DNA of 12,812 nt from assembly GCA_948857205.1 (NCBI GenBank), contig CAQPRV010000030.1, positions 1 to 12,812 on the forward strand. Reading direction: 5' to 3'. The stretch comes from an uncultured Clostridia bacterium (lineage in GTDB: Bacteria > Bacillota > Clostridia > TANB77 > CAG-508). Under the pieces are notes generated by a model. It was given only the letters and a program-made list of their open reading frames with translations. It did not search any database and was not told the DNA's origin. Below are positions 6,771 through 11,883 of the stretch, piece after piece (the first letter of the stretch is position 1; the number at the start of each line of letters is the position of its first letter). The position numbers and the translations under genes are program-made.

Positions 6771-6950
6771 AAAATATACCACCTTTCTTTAAAGTTATTA
6801 TATTATATTAGAATGAATAATAAAATATTCTTAAAAAAATATAACAGTATTTTAGATAGAATTGCTCGAGAAATTACCGTTTTGATTAAATGCAATAATA
6901 AAGAATATCTTTTTGTCGACTTAAACAAAAATATTAATCTATAACCATTT

Positions 6951-6979
6951 TTGCATTTAACTTGAATTTGTGCTATAAT
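6951..6979 (+). promoter_or_regulatory. Promoter of the 52-residue protein gene
   Basis: TTGCAT (6951-6956) and TATAAT (6974-6979) are 17 bp apart, with an extended -10 TGC just before TATAAT. Transcription would start near 6986, giving an 80-nt leader that contains the hairpin at 7021-7044. Confidence 0.7.
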
Positions 6980-7020
6980 TAGTATTAAGTATATTGTTTT
7001 TGAAACCAATAAGCAAATCA

Positions 7021-7044
7021 CTTGGAGGTTTCAAAACCTCCAAG
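7021..7044 (+). promoter_or_regulatory. Leader hairpin, possible control of translation
   Basis: CTTGGAGGTT (7021-7030) and AACCTCCAAG (7035-7044) form a perfect 10-bp stem with a 4-nt loop. It has no U run, so it is not a normal terminator. The 3' arm ACCTCC (7036-7041) is also complementary over 6 bp to GGAGGT (7055-7060), the ribosome binding site of the gene at 7068, so two mutually exclusive pairings are possible. Confidence 0.5.
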
Positions 7045-7067
7045 AACATTTTACGGAGGTAAACATT

Positions 7068-7226
7068 ATGGCATGGAAAGATTATGAAACTTTAGATGTA
7101 ACACGAGAAACAGCGACAAAAAAGGAACTGGAAAAATTACATATTCAATATGAAAACGAGAAGAAAAGACATGAACCAGTCAATAAGGGTGGAAGGGCAG
7201 ATATATTTAAGAAGAAATATTCGTGA
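7068..7226 (+). CDS. Small charged protein, 52 residues, function unknown
   Basis: Not recognised. The translation starts MAWKDYETLDVTRETATKKE and ends ADIFKKKYS. It is hydrophilic and rich in Lys and Glu, with a predicted helix around residues 15-37 (ATKKELEKLHIQYENEKKRH), then a Gly-containing basic end, and no membrane segment or signal peptide. GGAGGT lies 7 bases before the ATG. A good promoter (6951-6979) and a downstream hairpin (7249-7287) make it a complete transcription unit. It is the last gene before the array of boundary motifs. A small cytosolic DNA- or protein-binding factor would fit the charge pattern, but that is a guess. Confidence 0.65.
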   Translation: MAWKDYETLDVTRETATKKELEKLHIQYENEKKRHEPVNKGGRADIFKKKYS

Positions 7227-7248
7227 GGATTGTTTTGTAATCTAAGTG

Positions 7249-7287
7249 ACAACCAAAGTAGTAAGGATTTGTTTCTACTTTGGTTGT
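7249..7287 (+). terminator. Hairpin after the 52-residue protein gene
   Basis: ACAACCAAAGTAG (7249-7261) pairs perfectly over 13 bp with CTACTTTGGTTGT (7275-7287). The following TGTAATATG is a poor U run, so termination may be weak, but position and stem suggest the end of the preceding unit. The first boundary motif lies 27 bp further on. Confidence 0.6.
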
Positions 7288-7313
7288 TGTAATATGTAAT
7301 GATATTGATATAC

Positions 7314-7323
7314 AAATTACAAG
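7314..7323 (+). repeat. Boundary motif 1 (AAATTACAAG)
   Basis: Variant copy preceded by TAC, just ahead of the ribosome binding site of the methyltransferase-like gene. Its right half departs from the consensus. Confidence 0.5.
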
Positions 7324-7340
7324 CTATAAGTGAGGTAAAA

Positions 7341-7916
7341 ATGATTTTTAAAACTTTTGCATTATTAATAATAATAGTATTTTATAACATTTATTTTATT
7401 AAAATGTTTATTCAAAAAAATCAAGGAATTAAAACAAGACAAATTGGAAATTATAAAAATTCAAGCATTAGGACAGTAGAGATTTTAATGTCTATTGCAA
7501 CATTTTTAATTGTACCAATACAACTTGTTTCAATTATATTAGATTTAACTATATTAAATAGTTATATTAGATTCTTAGGCTTTTTTATTGGTGTATTAGG
7601 AGATATATTGTTTTTAATATCTGTAATAACAATGAAGAATAGTTGGAGAGCAGGAATACCAAGTGAAGATAAAACCGAATTGGTTTCTAATGGAATTTAT
7701 AAGATAAGTAGAAATCCAGCATTTTTAGGTTTTGACTTAATGTATATAGGTATTACTTTATTATATTGTAATGTATTAACAATAATTTTTTCATTATTTG
7801 CCATTATTATGTTACATTTTCAAATACTTCAAGAAGAAAAATATTTAGAAAAAACTTTTGGAGATAATTATATAAGTTATAAAAGTAAAGTATGTCGTTA
7901 TATAGGGAAAAGATAA
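7341..7916 (+). CDS. Isoprenylcysteine carboxyl methyltransferase-like membrane protein
   Basis: Membrane-embedded SAM-dependent methyltransferase of the ICMT/PEMT-like superfamily; bacterial members methylate varied small or lipid-like substrates, unknown here. The 191 residues hold about five hydrophobic segments (roughly 4-22, 45-68, 76-98, 128-150 and 145-160). The family C-terminus is clear: GIYKISRNPAFLGFDLMYIG, the SAM-binding RNP region, followed by EEKYLEKTFGDNYISYKSKV with the characteristic paired Glu and the YxxYxxxV ending. An in-frame ATG at 7299 would start before the boundary motif and translate it. ATG 7341 is preferred because GAGG lies 6 bases upstream. Its stop codon TAA overlaps the next boundary motif. 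It is the first gene of the array, with no obvious promoter of its own. Confidence 0.8.
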   Translation: MIFKTFALLIIIVFYNIYFIKMFIQKNQGIKTRQIGNYKNSSIRTVEILMSIATFLIVPIQLVSIILDLTILNSYIRFLGFFIGVLGDILFLISVITMKNSWRAGIPSEDKTELVSNGIYKISRNPAFLGFDLMYIGITLLYCNVLTIIFSLFAIIMLHFQILQEEKYLEKTFGDNYISYKSKVCRYIGKR

Positions 7917-7924
7917 ATTACAAT
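7915..7924 (+). repeat. Boundary motif 2 (AAATTACAAT)
   Basis: The first two A are the last two bases of the methyltransferase-like gene's TAA stop codon. Confidence 0.6.
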
Positions 7925-7929
7925 AAGTG

Positions 7930-7960
7930 TGGCAGATAATAAAGTTGAAATTATCTGTCA
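7930..7960 (+). other. Hairpin between boundary motifs
   Basis: TGGCAGATAAT (7930-7940) pairs with ATTATCTGTCA (7950-7960) over 11 positions including one G-U pair. ATTTATAATATAATC follows, so it could be a weak terminator. The short segment 7925-7978 holds no ORF. Confidence 0.45.
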
Positions 7961-7978
7961 TTTATAATATAATCATAA

Positions 7979-7998
7979 TAAATTATAGTAATTTGTAG
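7979..7998 (+). repeat. Degenerate boundary motif
   Basis: AAATTATAGTAATTTGTAG resembles the boundary of the MerR unit (AAATTACAATTTTGTAG) and keeps its dyad (AAATTA-TAG-TAATTT). It lies directly before the AAAGGAG of the 34-residue ORF. Confidence 0.35.
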
Positions 7999-8014
7999 AA
8001 AGGAGTAATGTGTT

Positions 8015-8119
8015 ATGGAAAAAATAAAAAAATTCTTTAAAGAACATAAAAAAGCAATTGGCTCTATAATAATTTTAATTGGTGTAGTAGTTGCTTGCGC
8101 AATAAACTTATTATGGTAA
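8015..8119 (+). CDS. Small membrane peptide, 34 residues, function unknown
   Basis: The peptide has a strongly basic amphipathic N-terminus (MEKIKKFFKEHKK, residues 1-13), followed by one transmembrane helix (about 14-34, AIGSIIILIGVVVACAINLL) ending in Trp. AAAGGAG lies about 10 bases before the ATG, and the stop codon TAA overlaps the next boundary motif, as for larger genes in the array. The charge pattern resembles small holin-like, type I toxin-like or bacteriocin-like peptides and also membrane regulators; no family can be named. It fills one whole unit between boundary motifs, which supports it being a real gene. Confidence 0.6.
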   Translation: MEKIKKFFKEHKKAIGSIIILIGVVVACAINLLW

Positions 8120-8130
8120 ATTACAATTTT
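8118..8130 (+). repeat. Boundary motif 3 (AAATTACAATTTT)
   Basis: Full consensus copy overlapping the TAA of the 34-residue peptide gene. A second, partial copy (GATTACAATTA, 8167-8177) follows 48 bp later inside the merR promoter. Confidence 0.7.
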
Positions 8131-8143
8131 TTAAAATAATTAC

Positions 8144-8174
8144 TTGACTATGCCCTTACAGGTTAGATTACAAT
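8144..8174 (+). promoter_or_regulatory. MerR-type promoter with 19-bp spacer
   Basis: TTGACT (8144-8149) and TACAAT (8169-8174) are 19 bp apart. This overlong spacing is characteristic of promoters that MerR proteins untwist. The spacer contains CCT-TAC-AGG (8154-8162) with weak outer symmetry CTA/TAG, a plausible operator. The -10 box lies inside a partial boundary motif. Transcription would start near the ribosome binding site AGAGGTGG (8181-8188), leaving almost no leader. Confidence 0.65.
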
Positions 8175-8193
8175 TATAACAGAGGTGGTTATA

Positions 8194-9066
8194 ATGTTAA
8201 TAAATGAAGTTGCAAAATTGTGTAATTTAACTAAAAAAGCAGTTGAATATTATACAGAACAAGAACTAATATGTCCTAGTATCCTAGAAAATGGATATAG
8301 AGATTTTTCAAAGAAAGATGTAGAAATTATAAAGCAAATTGCTTTATATAGAAGATTAGGATTAAGTATATCTGAAATTAAAAGTATTCTTGCTAATCCA
8401 GATGAATTAAAAAGTATTTTATATAAGAAAACTCTTGAATTAGAGCAAGAAAAAGCAAAACAAGATATTTTACAAAAGTTATGCAATGGAGAAAGTTTAG
8501 AAAAATTAGAACAAGAAATAAATAATATAAATTCTAAAACAATTATCATTAAAAAGTTGATAGATTTATTTCCTAGTTATTATGGAAAATTTATAAGTTT
8601 GAATTTCTCTAGGTATCTTACAGGAAGAATTGAAACAAAGGAACAAATGGAAGCATTTAAAGAAATTATTGATTTTTTTGATAATGTACCTAATATTGAA
8701 ATACCGAAAGACTTACAAGAATATTTAGATGAGTATTTAGAAGAATATTCAAGTGAAAAAGGTCAAAAAATAATAAATAGTATCATTCAAGCAAAGGATA
8801 AAAATATAAGAAATATAGATGAATTTGTAAGAAAAAATAAGGAATCACTAGACAAATATAATGAATATAAGAAAACAGAAGAATTTAAAAATTCACCGGC
8901 TAATAGACTAATGGAACTAATGAAACAAGTTTGTGCTACAAATGGATATTATGAAAAGTTTATACCTGCAATGAGAAAGTTAAGTCCATTATATAATGAG
9001 TATTATGAGGAAATGTTAAAAGCAAATGAACAATTTATAAAAAATTATCCTGAATATACAGAATAA
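8194..9066 (+). CDS. MerR family transcriptional regulator
   Basis: DNA-binding regulator of the MerR family. Residues 1-70 form the winged helix-turn-helix: INEVAKLCNLTKKAVEYYTEQELI, then GYRDFSKKDVEIIKQIALYRRLGLSISEIKSIL. A long helix follows (about 75-115, DELKSILYKKTLELEQEKAKQDILQKL) that usually mediates dimer formation. The C-terminal part (about 120-290) is large, helical and charged, presumably an effector-sensing domain that I cannot assign. A GTG nine bases upstream (8185) is in frame, but ATG 8194 is better placed after AGAGGTGG. The gene is probably autoregulated from the 19-bp-spacer promoter just upstream. No obvious target gene such as an efflux pump is next to it. Its stop is followed 12 bases later by a boundary motif. 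Confidence 0.9.
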   Translation: MLINEVAKLCNLTKKAVEYYTEQELICPSILENGYRDFSKKDVEIIKQIALYRRLGLSISEIKSILANPDELKSILYKKTLELEQEKAKQDILQKLCNGESLEKLEQEINNINSKTIIIKKLIDLFPSYYGKFISLNFSRYLTGRIETKEQMEAFKEIIDFFDNVPNIEIPKDLQEYLDEYLEEYSSEKGQKIINSIIQAKDKNIRNIDEFVRKNKESLDKYNEYKKTEEFKNSPANRLMELMKQVCATNGYYEKFIPAMRKLSPLYNEYYEEMLKANEQFIKNYPEYTE

Positions 9067-9078
9067 TATCTATTACAC

Positions 9079-9091
9079 AAATTACAATTTT
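9079..9091 (+). repeat. Boundary motif 4 (AAATTACAATTTT)
   Basis: Full consensus copy, preceded by ACAC and followed by GTAG, so the dyad extends to ACAAATT/AATTTTGT. Confidence 0.7.
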
Positions 9092-9108
9092 GTAGTTTGA
9101 AAGATTTA

Positions 9109-9130
9109 TAGTAAGTTATCGTTGAGATTA
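9109..9130 (+). repeat. Second copy of the 6446-6467 site
   Basis: 21 of 22 positions match 6446-6467 (shared core GTAAGTT, A or G, TCGTTGAGATTA). The left dyad arm CGATAACT present at the first site is replaced here by AGATTTAT. It lies between boundary motif 4 and the ribosome binding site of the ASCH-like gene. Confidence 0.55.
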
Positions 9131-9153
9131 AAAATAAAAAGGAGAATTAAAAT

Positions 9154-9606
9154 ATGGTACATTTAGTATATTGTGATGATAAATCAAAAGAATTAAATAA
9201 GATTTTAGATGGTAGTAAAACAATGATTATAAGAGGTGCAGCAGGAAGAAAAATACCACATAGCAGAGTATTCAAAGATGAAATACTTTATTTTATGGAA
9301 AAAGGAACAAAGAAAATTATAGCAAAAGCAGTAGTAACAGATGTTCAAAACTATGTAAAATTAAGTGATGAAGAAATAACAAAAACTATTGAAGATAATA
9401 ATAATAAATTACAGCTAACTGATAAACAAAAAGAAAGATGGCACAAAAAATGCTTATGTCTAGTTGAATTTAAAAATGTAGAAGAAATTACAGCATTAGA
9501 TTTTGACCATCAAGGGAATATGGACGATTGGTTAATTATAGAAAAAATAGAAGATGTAGTTGTAGGAACGAGTATTCCATATAATTATGAAAAATCAAGA
9601 TTTTAA
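9154..9606 (+). CDS. ASCH/PUA-like domain protein
   Basis: Small cytosolic protein of 150 residues with the look of an ASCH-type PUA-like fold, a group that binds RNA or modified nucleotides. Seen are the early segment ELNKILDGSKTMIIRGAAGRKIPHSRV (about 13-39, with the basic loop GRKIPHSR), the strand region DEILYFMEKGTKKIIAKAVVTDV (about 42-64), a helical insert rich in Lys and Glu, and the C-terminal MDDWLIIEKIEDVVVG. AAAAAGGAG precedes ATG 9154. The next small gene (9619) starts 12 bases after its stop with no boundary motif between, so the two form one unit. The ASCH label comes from overall pattern, and the true substrate is unknown. Confidence 0.6.
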   Translation: MVHLVYCDDKSKELNKILDGSKTMIIRGAAGRKIPHSRVFKDEILYFMEKGTKKIIAKAVVTDVQNYVKLSDEEITKTIEDNNNKLQLTDKQKERWHKKCLCLVEFKNVEEITALDFDHQGNMDDWLIIEKIEDVVVGTSIPYNYEKSRF

Positions 9607-9618
9607 GGTGGTATAAAT

Positions 9619-9795
9619 ATGTCAATGTGGAATGCTTGGCGAGGTTGTAAAAAATGTAGTGATGGTTGTTTACATTGCTATATTCATAAAGGAGATTTCA
9701 AAAGAAATGTTGATACAAACGAAATAGTAAAAACAAAAGACTTTGAAAAACCAATAGAAAAATTAGCCAATATTGATTATAAAGGCAATCGCTAA
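9619..9795 (+). pseudogene. N-terminal fragment of a DUF5131 (phage Gp37/Gp68)-like protein
   Basis: 58 residues beginning MSMWNAWRGCKKCSDGCLHC followed by YIHKGD. The pattern WN-W-GC-K-S-GC-HCY is the cysteine-rich start of DUF5131/Gp37-Gp68 proteins, radical-SAM-like proteins that usually run to over 200 residues. Here the reading frame stops after about one quarter, at a TAA that overlaps a boundary motif. The missing part is therefore probably lost by recombination at the boundary. AAGGTGG precedes the ATG. It could still be expressed as a small Cys-rich, metal-binding protein, but the full enzyme is certainly absent. Confidence 0.6.
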
Positions 9796-9805
9796 ATTAC
9801 AATTT
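9794..9805 (+). repeat. Boundary motif 5 (AAATTACAATTT)
   Basis: Overlaps the TAA that ends the truncated DUF5131-like ORF. Confidence 0.7.
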
Positions 9806-9835
9806 ATATAAATGTTAAAAATATTTGCGTAACTT

Positions 9836-9849
9836 CCAAAGAAATTTGG
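9836..9849. promoter_or_regulatory. Operator candidate upstream of the XRE regulator
   Basis: CCAAA-GAAA-TTTGG is a short palindrome, 52 bp before the XRE start codon. TTGCGT (9824-9829) and TAGACT (9851-9856) flank it as a weak promoter with an overlong spacer. Autoregulation by the XRE protein would fit. Confidence 0.4.
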
Positions 9850-9900
9850 TAGACTGAATAACAATTAAAAAGTAAAATGTTTTGTGAAAGGAGTGATTAT

Positions 9901-10437
9901 ATGAATATAGGTCAAAATATTATGAATTTAAGAAAAGGTGCAAAACTTTCACAAGAACAACTTGCTGAAAAAATGGGAGTCACTAGACAAACGATAAGTA
10001 ATTGGGAACTAGATGAATCTAGTCCAGATTTAAAACAAGGCAAAGAATTATCTAAAATATTTAATGTAAGTTTAGATGATTTAACTGGAGATTTAACATT
10101 TGAATATTTAGATGATGCAGATAGTGATAGAAAAATTACTATAATATCATCAATAGAAAATGTTATAGTAACTTGCAATAAAATTCAATCATCAAATAAA
10201 TACAAAGGTGGCAAAGATTCACCACAATATGCTTTATTTGGAATTGATGAAAGTAATGATACTATTTTTGGAGTTAATAATACTTTTTTAGGTTGGTATG
10301 AAAATAAAGAGCAAATATCAAAAGAAATTATGGGAATAAAAGAAGCCTTTATGTCAGGAACTTTATCATACGAATTAAAGTATAATGTTGAAGTAGAAAA
10401 AAAATTAATGGGAATGAAACTTGTCATTAAAAAATAA
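9901..10437 (+). CDS. XRE family helix-turn-helix regulator
   Basis: DNA-binding regulator with a classical Cro/C1-type helix-turn-helix in residues 1-65: IGQNIMNLRKGAKLSQEQLAEKMGV, then TRQTISNWELDESSPDLKQGKELSKIF and NVSLDDLTGD. The remaining 110 residues are a mixed alpha/beta region (YALFGIDESNDTIFGVNNTFLGWYENKEQIS, then EVEKKLMGMKLVIKK) that I cannot assign; it may sense a signal or form dimers. An in-frame ATG at 9877 exists, but ATG 9901 is supported by AAAGGAG seven bases upstream, giving 178 residues. The gene fills one unit between boundary motifs 5 and 6. It may regulate itself through the dyad at 9836-9849, or also the broken CPBP gene downstream. Confidence 0.88.
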   Translation: MNIGQNIMNLRKGAKLSQEQLAEKMGVTRQTISNWELDESSPDLKQGKELSKIFNVSLDDLTGDLTFEYLDDADSDRKITIISSIENVIVTCNKIQSSNKYKGGKDSPQYALFGIDESNDTIFGVNNTFLGWYENKEQISKEIMGIKEAFMSGTLSYELKYNVEVEKKLMGMKLVIKK

Positions 10438-10438
10438 C

Positions 10439-10451
10439 AAATTACAATTTT
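10439..10451 (+). repeat. Boundary motif 6 (AAATTACAATTTT)
   Basis: Full consensus copy one base after the XRE stop codon. The weak ribosome binding site AGTAGG of the next gene follows directly, leaving no room for a promoter. Confidence 0.7.
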
Positions 10452-10466
10452 AGAAGTAGGTATGGT

Positions 10467-11229
10467 ATGAAAAAGAAAGAGTTAATTATAATTGGTATTC
10501 TCACAATATTATTAGCATTTATGGATATAAGTGGACTACCTAGTGCATTGTTTATAAATATTGAAATTTTAGATATTACACCATTTTATTGGACTTTGAT
10601 ATTTAATTTTATAATTATTGGAGTAATTGCATTTTTTACACTAAAGTATCTTTGCCCTAATTGGAAGTTAGGACTTAATAAAAAAGAGTTAAAAAGTGAA
10701 CTAAAAAAGTATGGAATGGTAGGAATTATTGTAGGTGTTATATCAGGAATAGCATTTTATATAGGTTTAAAACCTTTCAATTATAATCCAACAATTTGGA
10801 AAGTTTTAATTGAAGGAATTATATATTATATAGGTGTTGCAATAATTGAAGAATTATATGTGAGAGGCTTGTTATTAAATTTTATTGAGAAAATATGCTA
10901 TAAAAAGAAGAACAATACGATTATAGCAATTGTTTTATCATCTGTTATTTTTGGTTAGGACATATATTTGGAGTTTTAGGGCAACCAATACTTATTATAA
11001 TTACAAAAGTAGTATGGACTATTGCTATGGGATATATTTTGGAACAATATATAAGAAAACGAACAATCTATGGTTACCAATTATTTTGCATTTTATAATA
11101 GATGTATGTGCCTTACCATATTGTTTTACTACTATAACAACATATCCCAATATAAGTTTATATATAATTTTACCAACTTATATATTATTAGGAATATATA
11201 GTTTATATATCATGAAAAGTGAAAGATAA
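10467..11229 (+). pseudogene. CPBP family intramembrane metalloprotease, two frameshifts
   Basis: CPBP (Abi/CAAX-type) membrane proteases cut or bind proteins within the bilayer, and several relate to bacteriocin immunity. The first frame (10467-10958) has several membrane helices and motif 1, EELYVRG (the EExxxR glutamates). It stops at a TAG just after SSVIFG. One extra T there restores FGLGHIFGVLGQ, containing the motif-2 His, in a second frame. A second missing T near 11037-11040 shifts to the third frame, FGTIYKKTNNLWLP, then ILHFIIDVC with the motif-3 His. Restoring both bases gives 254 residues, a normal length. Both losses are one T in a short T run, so either gene decay or assembly error can explain them. 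The TAA overlaps boundary motif 7. Confidence 0.8.
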
Positions 11230-11240
11230 ATTACAATTTT
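11228..11240 (+). repeat. Boundary motif 7 (AAATTACAATTTT)
   Basis: Overlaps the TAA of the CPBP gene and runs straight into GGGAGGTG, the ribosome binding site of the next gene. Confidence 0.7.
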
Positions 11241-11255
11241 GGGAGGTGCAATTTT

Positions 11256-11849
11256 ATGCCTAATATAATCTTTAAAGGAATTACAAGAGCAAATGATTCT
11301 ATATTTGATGAAGTGAATGAAAGACCTAAAAATGCCAAAATACTAAATGTTCCAGAAAATAATATGTTGGTATCTTTAATATTTGCAATACCACTTATGA
11401 TTTTTTGCTTTTGTTTGATTTTTGTAAAGAAAAATATGATGAATGATTTTCCAATGATAAGACACTATATTCCTATTGGAATAGCTTTAGGTTTTTTATG
11501 TTGTTTAATTCACGAATTATTACACGCAATTCCACAACCTAAAGGAGCAAAAGTCTATATAGGATTTATACCATCAAAATTTATATTTTATATGAAATGT
11601 AAAGAGCCATTATTAAAAGGAAAGTTTATCTTAATGTCATTATTGCCAATTTTATTGGGAATAGTGCCTTTAATAATATTTATGATTTCCAATAATCAAA
11701 TTCTCAATTCGATTATGTGGGCTATGGCTATGATTGGATTAGTTTCTCCATCTCCAGATTATTTGAATGTATATTGTGTTTTAAAACAAGTACCAAAAAA
11801 AGCATATATTCAAGATGATAAAGAAGGATTGTGCTGGTTTAAGAAATAA
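11256..11849 (+). CDS. DUF3267 family zincin-like membrane protein
   Basis: Membrane protein of 197 residues that matches the DUF3267 layout, thought to be zinc-metalloprotease-like. There are four hydrophobic segments: about 38-56, 71-87 (running into CLIHELLHAIP), 124-143 and 148-163. The HELLH motif (HExxH, about 88-92) lies at the end of the second helix, as in intramembrane zincins. The family-typical GAKVYIGFIPSKFIFYMKCKEPLLKGKFILMSLLPI follows, and SPSPDYLNVYCV near the end may supply a further metal ligand (the Asp). GGGAGGTG precedes ATG 11256. Substrate and process are unknown. It occupies a whole unit between boundary motifs 7 and 8 and has no own promoter. Confidence 0.85.
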   Translation: MPNIIFKGITRANDSIFDEVNERPKNAKILNVPENNMLVSLIFAIPLMIFCFCLIFVKKNMMNDFPMIRHYIPIGIALGFLCCLIHELLHAIPQPKGAKVYIGFIPSKFIFYMKCKEPLLKGKFILMSLLPILLGIVPLIIFMISNNQILNSIMWAMAMIGLVSPSPDYLNVYCVLKQVPKKAYIQDDKEGLCWFKK

Positions 11850-11853
11850 ACAC

Positions 11854-11864
11854 AAATTACAATT
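11854..11864 (+). repeat. Boundary motif 8 (AAATTACAATT)
   Basis: Preceded by ACAC and followed by CGTAGG, which merges into the ribosome binding site of the next gene. It is the last copy seen. Confidence 0.65.
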
Positions 11865-11883
11865 CGTAGGGAGATGAAGTATT

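Larger units (their letters stand above)
7314..11864 (+). other. Putative gene-cassette array with AAATTACAATTTT boundaries
   Basis: Eight near-identical copies of (C/T)AAATTACAATTTT, all on the plus strand, separate unrelated small accessory genes. All genes in the block point the same way and each has its own ribosome binding site. Several have no promoter between boundary and start codon. The motif is an imperfect palindrome (AAATT-AC-AATTT). In four cases it overlaps the stop codon TAA. No full copy is seen in the core region 1-7300. This layout suggests insertion of single-gene units at a short common site. No integrase gene and no integron attC structure are seen, so the mechanism is unknown. 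Confidence 0.6.

Noticed and set aside
6744..6944. Plus-strand 66-residue ORF
   Set aside because: It lacks a ribosome binding site and promoter, overlaps the well-signalled minus-strand 49-residue gene, and its composition is that of AT-rich noise.
6803..7021. Minus-strand 72-residue hydrophobic ORF
   Set aside because: No ribosome binding site; it runs antisense through the convincing promoter at 6951-6979.
7249..7287. Hairpin before the first boundary motif as an integron attC site
   Set aside because: The stem is a perfect 13-bp hairpin without GTTRRRY/RYYYAAC cores or the bulged extrahelical bases of attC, and similar structures do not follow the other array genes.
7314..11864. CRISPR array
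   Set aside because: The repeats are only 10-14 bp and the spacing ranges from about 200 to 1200 bp with coding sequence between them; no cas genes are present.
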